Positions 57,289 to 64,000 of a DNA stretch of 64,000 nt are shown here, piece after piece. The stretch covers positions 1-64,000 of the forward strand of contig NC_006370.1 of NCBI RefSeq assembly GCF_000196255.1, in the 5' to 3' direction. The stretch's first letter is position 1. Each line of letters begins with the position of its first letter. The notes below the pieces were generated by a model. It searched no databases. It worked only from the letters and a program-made list of their open reading frames with translations, and had not been told where the DNA came from. The translations under genes were made by a program, and so were the position numbers. Source of the DNA: Photobacterium profundum SS9 (GTDB lineage: Bacteria; Pseudomonadota; Gammaproteobacteria; Enterobacterales; Vibrionaceae).

Positions 57289-58014
57289 ATGGCGAAGACA
57301 ATGGATTTTTCAGTGGTATCCAATCAAACATTAACAAAGAATAAAGTATCCAATAAGTGGGTACGTACGGCGGTATTTGCAGTGATGACATCTGTTGTTG
57401 CTACCGGCTGTACAACGGTAAATCCATACTCGCGTGAAGAGCAAACTGCGAAATCAACCAGTGGGGCACTTATCGGTGCTATTTCTGGTGCTGTTATTGG
57501 TGTGGCTTCTTCAAGTAAAAGTGACCGTGGTAAAGGTGCATTAATTGGCGCTGCATCAGGTGCTGCACTTGGTGGTGGTATCGGTTATTACATGGACGTG
57601 CAAGAAACCAAATTACGTCAGCAATTAGAATCTACGGGTATTAGCGTTACCCGTGATGGCGATAATATTGTATTAAATATGCCGAACGAAATTACATTTG
57701 GCTTTGATCAGTCTGATCTAAGTTCACGCGCTGTTGCCGCGTTAAAGAATGTTGCTCTTGTCGCGAAAGAGTACGACAAGACGCTTATTAATGTTTACGG
57801 CTTCACTGATAGCACTGGCTCTGCATCGTATAACCAACGTTTATCGCAGGTTCGCGCAAGTGAAGTGAGTAGTAACTTAATGCGTGGTGGTGTTGCGGCT
57901 AATCGTGTTATTACCAAAGGTATGGGTGAAGCAAACCCAATTGCCTCAAATAAAACTGAGCAAGGCCGTGCTGAAAATCGCCGTGTAGAAATTGTGTTAA
58001 GCCCAACGTCTTAA
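57289..58014 (+). CDS. OmpA-like lipoprotein (YiaD type)
   Basis: 241 residues. A long N-terminal region precedes a lipoprotein signal (VMTSVVATGC, Cys41). A glycine-zipper region (GALIGAISGAVIGVASS, GALIGAASGAALGGGIGYYM) is followed by a C-terminal OmpA domain (VYGFTDSTGSASYNQRLSQVRASEVSSNL and GRAENRRVEIVL) that should bind peptidoglycan. It probably links the outer membrane to the wall, as E. coli YiaD does. The start has GGAG nine bases upstream. The 24 residues before the signal helix are unusually many for a lipoprotein. Confidence 0.88.
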   Translation: MAKTMDFSVVSNQTLTKNKVSNKWVRTAVFAVMTSVVATGCTTVNPYSREEQTAKSTSGALIGAISGAVIGVASSSKSDRGKGALIGAASGAALGGGIGYYMDVQETKLRQQLESTGISVTRDGDNIVLNMPNEITFGFDQSDLSSRAVAALKNVALVAKEYDKTLINVYGFTDSTGSASYNQRLSQVRASEVSSNLMRGGVAANRVITKGMGEANPIASNKTEQGRAENRRVEIVLSPTS

Positions 58015-58128
58015 TCTCGATGCTTATCTGATTGCCAACTGTTAGCTTAACGGTTGGTAATCTTCTTGCCTTAATCTTCTCTTTTATTCTTGTATCCTTT
58101 TATCTCTCTCGTTATTATGCCGTTTCCT

Positions 58129-58243
58129 TTGGGGAGTAGCCTCTCGATCTATCGAGATAATCGTCAACATACTTGAAGCAAAATCTTCATGGCGATTATG
58201 ACTCACACTAATCCTACTTTAGTGAGTTTGGCGAGACCATTGG
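58129..58243 (+). ncRNA. yybP-ykoY manganese riboswitch
   Basis: The leader has the conserved blocks of the yybP-ykoY aptamer: GGGGAGTAGCC (58131-58141), a hairpin CTCGATCTATCGAG (58143-58156), TCGTCAACATACTTG (58161-58175) and TTTGGCGAGACCATTGG (58227-58243). This class senses Mn2+ and turns on exporters. Downstream, GGGGTGGGG (58259-58267) can partly pair with the CCTCGCCCC just before the start, a possible expression platform. The gap 58015-58321 holds nothing else. Confidence 0.9.
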
Positions 58244-58321
58244 TAAACCAGCATGAACCGGGGTGGGGCATGTGCGTTTACCTGTGGTTTTTATAAATAT
58301 CCTCGCCCCCAAGAGCATGTC

Positions 58322-58879
58322 GTGAGCGTATTAGCTGTATCCATTACTACTGTTGCCTTAGCTGAAATTGGCGATAAAACCCAACTACTATCTCTACTGT
58401 TAGCGAGTCGCTATCGTAAACCTGTACCCATTATTCTGGCTATTTTCCTTGCGACGATTGCTAATCACGCACTGGCTGCTTGGCTTGGTGTCGTCGTTGC
58501 TGACTATCTAACGCCTGATGTATTGAAGTGGGTACTTGTCGTGAGTTTTGTGGTGATGGCGGGTTGGATCCTCATTCCCGATAAACTGGATGATGATGAA
58601 AACATTTCTAATCGTGGTCCGTTTGTCGCCAGTTTTATTGCTTTTTTTATTGCGGAGATCGGGGACAAAACCCAAGTCGCGACAACCATGTTAGGGGCTA
58701 AATACAGTGATGCGTTATTACTTGTCGTACTAGGAACAACGATAGGCATGTTATTAGCGAATGTACCGGTGGTGTTGATTGGTAAATTATCAGCAGATAA
58801 AATGCCGCTAGCGTTGATCCGTAAAGTGACAGCAACCTTGTTTACTGGTCTTGCTTTGGCTGCTGCATTTGGTTTGTAA
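58322..58879 (+). CDS. mneA: Manganese exporter MneA (UPF0016/GDT1 family)
   Basis: 185 residues from a GTG at 58322 (MSVLAVSITTVALAEIGDKTQ), with AAGAG upstream. An ATG at 58253 would put the first 23 residues inside the riboswitch leader and gives no membrane or family signal. Two copies of the EIGDKTQ motif (15-21 and 112-118) in a repeated three-helix fold define the family, which exports Mn2+ (or Ca2+) in bacteria and yeast. The manganese riboswitch directly upstream supports Mn2+ export. Confidence 0.88.
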   Translation: MSVLAVSITTVALAEIGDKTQLLSLLLASRYRKPVPIILAIFLATIANHALAAWLGVVVADYLTPDVLKWVLVVSFVVMAGWILIPDKLDDDENISNRGPFVASFIAFFIAEIGDKTQVATTMLGAKYSDALLLVVLGTTIGMLLANVPVVLIGKLSADKMPLALIRKVTATLFTGLALAAAFGL

Positions 58880-58889
58880 TTTCTGATTA

Positions 58890-58905
58890 TGTTTCACGTG
58901 AAACG
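58890..58905. other. parS: parS-like site 4
   Basis: TGTTTCACGTGAAACG matches the parS consensus except for the last base. It lies 10 bases after the mneA stop. Confidence 0.85.
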
Positions 58906-59029
58906 CGCCATTATCATGTTAACTACCAGATAGTATGACTGTTTTGTGAATTGTGATACTGATTGCTATGTGGAAAAAAACGCCATGGTACAGTGATATC
59001 ACTAGCATGGTGTTTAGTTGGAGGAAGGT

Positions 59030-59281
59030 ATGAACCGGTTTCTCGCTATATCTACACAGAGTCAGTTTTGGTTGTTTAACACTGCACTTATTCTTAATAT
59101 TTTAGGAATGGTACTAACGGATATGTGGCTACCGATGGTGGTTGGTGCCATTGTGACAACCTACTTATCGGTCGATGCGCTTGTTCGGCTGCGTTATGTG
59201 ATCCCAATGAAAAAGGAGATCCGTGACTTACGGCATGAATTAGAAAGTGTGCGCAAAGAAGTAAACGAAAGCTACGAGTAG
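59030..59281 (+). CDS. Small membrane protein with coiled-coil tail, unknown
   Basis: 83 residues from the ATG at 59030 (MNRFLAISTQSQFWLF), with GGAGGAAGG just upstream; an alternative start at 59018 lies before that site. Two hydrophobic segments (about 13-31 and 34-52) are followed by a charged helix (KKEIRDLRHELESVRKEVNESYE). I do not recognise the family. It sits between a parS-like site and a bidirectional terminator. Confidence 0.75.
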   Translation: MNRFLAISTQSQFWLFNTALILNILGMVLTDMWLPMVVGAIVTTYLSVDALVRLRYVIPMKKEIRDLRHELESVRKEVNESYE

Positions 59282-59307
59282 GCGATGGTAATCAGATTTT
59301 AAATACT

Positions 59308-59336
59308 AAAAAGGCAGCTCTTAGAGCTGCCTTTTT
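59308..59336. terminator. Bidirectional terminator between the small gene and tusA
   Basis: AAAAAGGCAGCTC (59308-59320) and GAGCTGCCTTTTT (59324-59336) form a perfect 13-bp stem with a three-base loop. A/T runs on both sides let it serve both convergent genes. Confidence 0.93.
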
Positions 59337-59584
59337 TAATTTGAACCTTTACGGATTAGAAAACGGTATGGCAGAGTTTCTGTATCAGCGGCAACAAGTG
59401 TGTGATCCATAAAGCGACAAAAGCTAGGGATGTCTCTTGTTGTCGATGGATCATCTGCAAGTATCAGTAATGTCTCGCCTTCTTCCATTTTCCTAACTGT
59501 TTTACGTACCATCATTACAGGTTCTGGACAGCGCAATCCTTGTGCTTCCAAGTTATGTGTGGGGTTTTCAAATAATGCTGTCAT
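59336..59584 (-). CDS. tusA: Sulfur carrier protein TusA
   Basis: 82 residues. Cys19 in [15 protein letters not shown] is the persulfide-carrying residue. TusA takes sulfur from IscS and passes it to TusBCD for 2-thiouridine of tRNA. Length and fold match E. coli TusA (81). It is a single gene on the minus strand. Confidence 0.95.
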   Translation of the reverse strand: MTALFENPTHNLEAQGLRCPEPVMMVRKTVRKMEEGETLLILADDPSTTRDIPSFCRFMDHTLVAADTETLPYRFLIRKGSN

Positions 59585-59734
59585 AACGATTTCATTCCGG
59601 TTTCGAAGCCTTGATCATACTTATGGATAAGAATTAATCAATAAGGGTTGGCAAATAAGAATAAATTGTGTAACTTATTTAACAGGTATTTAACAGGTAT
59701 CTAACATTTCTTCTGAAGGATTAGGAGGTATCAA

Positions 59735-59917
59735 ATGCTGACACAGATTGATCGATTAACTATTTATTGTGTGCTGTGCTTTATAACTTTTTGCTCTCTC
59801 GTTTTACGCAGCCCTAATGATATGAGTATTTTTGCGCTGGGTGGTTTAATTGCCGCCGCGATCGGACTTTGGCTTGAATTAACCAATTCACCAGAACTCG
59901 AAGAGGAAGATGGTTAA
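59735..59917 (+). CDS. Small membrane protein, unknown
   Basis: 60 residues with two hydrophobic segments (about 9-24 and 31-47) and an acidic tail (SPELEEEDG). GGAGG lies seven bases before the ATG. No family is recognised. A terminator follows at 59972. Confidence 0.7.
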   Translation: MLTQIDRLTIYCVLCFITFCSLVLRSPNDMSIFALGGLIAAAIGLWLELTNSPELEEEDG

Positions 59918-59971
59918 CTTTTACCTCTTACACTATACATCTACTACACTCCCCCTAGTTTTCTTGGGCTT

Positions 59972-59998
59972 CCCCGCTTTTTTGCGGGATTTTTTTTA
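59972..59998 (+). terminator. Terminator after the 60-residue gene
   Basis: CCCCGC (59972-59977) and GCGGG (59984-59988) form a short GC-rich stem with a T6 loop, followed by ATTTTTTTT. Confidence 0.85.
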
Positions 59999-60064
59999 TC
60001 TGTCCCTTCATAATCTAATTGTCTTGGTAACGGTGCTGTTATCGCTAAGTAAGTGAAGCTTGAT

Positions 60065-61006
60065 ATGGAATTAGAAGAAGTCTACCGCCGTGATTTAAAT
60101 TTATTGGTGGCATTGAAGGTATTACTTGATGAATGCAGCGTCAGCCGGGCGGCTATACGGTTGAACTTGAGTCAATCGGCGATGAGTCGGGTTTTAGGTC
60201 GCCTACGTGATTTATTGGCTGATCCGCTATTTACTCGGCAAGGGCAGCATTTGATTCCGACACAACGTGCATTAGAAATAAATGAATCATTAGATGATCC
60301 CTTGGAAGCACTGCGTATTTTACTTACACCAAGTGACTTTCGACCAGAGTTGTGCGATCAACGGTTTGTTATCGCGACCACCGATTATGCGATGCAAACC
60401 ATTTTGCCTTTTGCCTTACCGCGTATTTATGAAGAAGCCCCCAATATTTCATTAAAATTTGAGCCGTTGCAGCATGATCATTTACTTACTCAGCTCACAA
60501 CAGACGGGTGCGATATGGCAATATGTCGCCCAACCAGTATCGATACTTCATTATGTCGAGATCATCTTGGCTTAGTGAGTGTTTTTTGCTTGCTTTCAAG
60601 AAACCACCCAATGGCTGATAAAGATCTTACCCTTGATGATTATCTGTCGTTTCCTCATGCAATGATTGCGATAAGCGATGGGGTGAAAGCGTTAATTGAT
60701 GAAGCATTACGTGGCTACCCCGAGCGGAAAATGGCCTTACGTGCATCGCATTTAGAAGCCGCCCTAGCGATAGTGGATAAGATGCCACTGATCATTACGG
60801 TGCCTGCTGATTTAGCGTATTTAGTTGCAGATAAATATGATGTCGTCGTGAAGTCATTACCCTTTGAATTTGAGCCGTTTGATTATTCACTTTTATGGCA
60901 TCCACGTTGTGAACATTCGGCCTCTCAGGTGTGGTTGCGGAATCTAATAAAGGAAGAATGCGGCCGCCTTATTGGTCAGCGCATTCGCGATATGGGACTA
61001 GCATGA
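60065..61006 (+). CDS. LysR-type transcriptional regulator
   Basis: 313 residues from the ATG at 60065 (a GTG at 60053 adds four). The N-terminal winged helix (RDLNLLVALKVLLDECSVSRAAIRLNLSQSAMSRVLGRLRDLLADPLFTR, in part) is the LysR DNA-binding domain. The C-terminal half is a periplasmic-binding-like effector domain. The effector and targets are unknown; the nearby acuI runs in the opposite direction 400 bases away. It is closest in style to the NodD/LeuO/NahR branch. Element copy B begins three bases after its stop. Confidence 0.85.
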   Translation: MELEEVYRRDLNLLVALKVLLDECSVSRAAIRLNLSQSAMSRVLGRLRDLLADPLFTRQGQHLIPTQRALEINESLDDPLEALRILLTPSDFRPELCDQRFVIATTDYAMQTILPFALPRIYEEAPNISLKFEPLQHDHLLTQLTTDGCDMAICRPTSIDTSLCRDHLGLVSVFCLLSRNHPMADKDLTLDDYLSFPHAMIAISDGVKALIDEALRGYPERKMALRASHLEAALAIVDKMPLIITVPADLAYLVADKYDVVVKSLPFEFEPFDYSLLWHPRCEHSASQVWLRNLIKEECGRLIGQRIRDMGLA

Positions 61007-61009
61007 GTG

Positions 61010-61274
61010 ATACCAATTCCATTAATTATCTGACCATTCAGAATACCACTGGGAGTCGAGTTCAAGGATAGTGTTTGATAGAAGAGTGGTTCTCTTTTGA
61101 AATCGCTAGACACAGAAGTTGGCTTCCAGTGGTGTTCCCTTTGGGCGAGTTTAAAATACTTTTATCCTGCGTTAATAAATTTCAATTTAGAGCCACTAGA
61201 TCCTCAATTTATCTCCTTGCCTAAAAGCATTTTAACTCTCGCTGAACTGATTAGATAATTAATGGATTTGGTAT
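61010..61274. repeat. Structured intergenic element, copy B
   Basis: 265 bp. Ends ATACCAATTCCATTAATTAT (from 61010) and the complement ending GGATTTGGTAT at 61274 pair at 24 of 27 positions. Internal helices: CCACTGG (61046-61052)/CCAGTGG (61126-61132), AAGAG (61082-61086)/CTCTT (61092-61096), TTTAAAATACTTTTA (61150-61164)/TAAAAGCATTTTAA (61222-61235), ATAAATT (61175-61181)/AATTTAT (61206-61212). The GGGCGAG and CTCGCTGAACT blocks and AGAGCCACTA loop are shared with copy A (29199-29462); most stem sequence is not. It fills most of 61007-61411. Confidence 0.85.
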
Positions 61275-61321
61275 GTTCAATGAGGGGCTTGTTATTTTTT
61301 ATCTTGTATCGATAAAAAAAG

Positions 61322-61339
61322 GGCCAGCATAAGCTGGCC
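61322..61339 (-). terminator. Terminator after acuI
   Basis: GGCCAGC (61322-61328) and GCTGGCC (61333-61339) form a perfect stem with a four-base loop. On the minus strand it is followed by CTTTTTTT (plus-strand As 61314-61320). Confidence 0.9.
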
Positions 61340-61411
61340 AAGGTAGTCTTACTTTTTTCTGATTTGTTGCTTGGCTTTGTCTGAATAAGCCAGTATTAAT
61401 TGCGGTACTGT

Positions 61412-62392
61412 TTACAGTTTAATAACTACACGACCCGTTATCTGACCGTTGGTGATGTCTTCTGCGCACTCGGCTACTTCTTCTAAACTTACTTCGCGAC
61501 AAGCTTGTTGATAGTAGCTTGCTGGCAATAGTTCAGTCAGCTTCTTCCATGCTTGTTGGCGTTTTTCGAATGGGCAAGATACAGAGTCAACACCTTGTAG
61601 TCTTACATTTCGTAGAATGAATGGCATAACAGTTGTAGGCAGGTCAAAACCACCGGCTAGGCCGCACGCAGCAACAGCTCCGTTATAGTCCATTTGTGCC
61701 AGTACTTTAGTGAGCACTTTGCTGCCTACAGTATCCACAGCACCTGCCCATAATTGCTTTTCTAGCGGGCGTGCTGGTTCTTCAAACTCGCTGCGTTCAA
61801 TTATGCGGCTTGCACCAAGCTTTTTTAGCAATGGTCCATTTACTTCGCTTCGTCCAGTAACTGCTGCTACTTGATAGCCAAGTTGAGCGAGTAGAGTTAC
61901 AGCAACAGAGCCCACACCACCACTTGCACCTGTGACGACAACTTCACCCGACTCAGGTGTTACGCCTGCATCAATAAGTGCCTGCACACATAGCATTGAT
62001 GTTAGACCAGCAGTACCAATCATCATTGCTTGTTTACCATCAAGATTTTCAGGTAGTGGTACTAGCCAATCAGCGTTAAGGCGTGCTTTTTCTGCCATGC
62101 CGCCCCAATGTCCTTCACCAACTCCCCAGCCTGTTAGCACAACAGCGTCACCAACTTGGTAGCGATCATCGCTTGATTCGAGTACTCGACCTGTTAAATC
62201 GATACCTGGAACCATTGGGAATTGACGAACAATTCGACCTTTGCCCGTAATCGCTAGACCATCTTTGTAGTTTAATGAAGAGTAATCTACATCGATTAAT
62301 ACATCACCTTCAGGCAGCTCAGATTCATCAACTTGACGAATGCCTGCAATAGTTTTTTTCTCTTCTTGATCAAGAACAAGTGCCTTAAACAT
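61412..62392 (-). CDS. acuI: Acryloyl-CoA reductase AcuI/YhdH
   Basis: 326 residues from the ATG at 62392 (MFKALVLDQEEKKTIAGIRQ), eight bases after GGAG. A longer reading to 62491 lacks family match. It is a zinc-independent medium-chain dehydrogenase/reductase. The nucleotide-binding motif GASGGVGSVAVTLLAQLG is near residue 155. It reduces acryloyl-CoA to propionyl-CoA with NADPH, which detoxifies acrylate and matters in DMSP-using marine bacteria. Confidence 0.92.
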   Translation of the reverse strand: MFKALVLDQEEKKTIAGIRQVDESELPEGDVLIDVDYSSLNYKDGLAITGKGRIVRQFPMVPGIDLTGRVLESSDDRYQVGDAVVLTGWGVGEGHWGGMAEKARLNADWLVPLPENLDGKQAMMIGTAGLTSMLCVQALIDAGVTPESGEVVVTGASGGVGSVAVTLLAQLGYQVAAVTGRSEVNGPLLKKLGASRIIERSEFEEPARPLEKQLWAGAVDTVGSKVLTKVLAQMDYNGAVAACGLAGGFDLPTTVMPFILRNVRLQGVDSVSCPFEKRQQAWKKLTELLPASYYQQACREVSLEEVAECAEDITNGQITGRVVIKL

Positions 62393-62548
62393 AGGTGTGC
62401 TCCGAGTATTAATGAAAGGGGGCGTTGAATATGTGCAGAGTGTAGCTTTGATATAACTATGAATGAAATGAAACATTGTCATTTTATACATGCTTTTTTT
62501 GCATAGATTGGTATTTAGTACTCAATAGTGTGTTTTATATTTATAAAA

Positions 62549-62572
62549 AAAGCCCGTATCGTCACGGGCTTT
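62549..62572 (-). terminator. Terminator after fadA
   Basis: AAAGCCCGT (62549-62557) and ACGGGCTTT (62564-62572) form a 9-bp stem. On the minus strand it is followed by TTTTTTA, ending the fadB-fadA transcript. Confidence 0.9.
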
Positions 62573-62598
62573 GTGGATTGATTGCTGTTTATGTTGAG

Positions 62599-64000
<1,402 letters not shown>

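Overview
The window is the origin-proximal part of the main chromosome of a Vibrionaceae bacterium, most likely a Photobacterium (P. profundum-like). This is inferred from gene order (oriC edge, mioC, mnmE, yidC, yidD, rnpA, rpmH, an amino-acid ABC transporter, dnaA, dnaN, recF, gyrB), from protein sequence, and from a complete Vibrio-type lateral flagellar cluster. Nothing was searched against a database. No tRNA, rRNA, CRISPR array or intact transposase was seen.

Layout. 1-138: right half of oriC (DnaA boxes, GATC sites). 139-4599: mioC, mnmE, yidC, yidD, rnpA, rpmH on the minus strand. rpmH carries an apparent 1-base deletion near its 3' end. 4752-7051: cystine-type ABC transporter. 7248-13410: dnaA (TTG start, DnaA-box dyad and GATC cluster upstream), dnaN, recF, gyrB. 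13497-49255: lateral (laf) flagellar system: export and switch genes fliMNPQR-flhBA (minus); motY-lafK-fliEFGHIJ (plus); flgN, flgM, flgA (minus); flgB to flgL, a flagellin-like lafW, flagellin lafA, then fliD, fliS, fliT, fliK, fliL, sigma28 lafS and stator genes lafT-lafU. 49624-51361: an actin-like ParM with a ParR-like partner. 51829-52266: small heat-shock gene with a sigma32 promoter and a ROSE-type RNA thermometer. 52470-56998: avtA, glyS, glyQ. 57289-61006: OmpA-like lipoprotein, riboswitch-controlled manganese exporter, small membrane proteins, tusA, a LysR-type regulator. 61412-64000: acuI, fadA and the 3' end of fadB.

How it works together. The laf cluster encodes a complete second flagellum: sigma54 activator LafK for the early genes, LafS with FlgM for the late genes, its own switch, export gate, hook, filament and stator. 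Its FliM lacks the CheY-binding N-terminus and LafK lacks the receiver Asp and Lys, so both appear cut off from the usual phosphorelay inputs. Four parS-like sites between 52.4 and 58.9 kb mark the ParB loading zone next to oriC.

Most unusual items: two ~265-bp intergenic elements (29199-29462 and 61010-61274) whose sequences differ but whose several helices are each conserved by compensatory changes; the chromosomal ParM/ParR pair with possible 11-bp repeats upstream; the rpmH frameshift; and an Ala-rich insertion in the hook protein.
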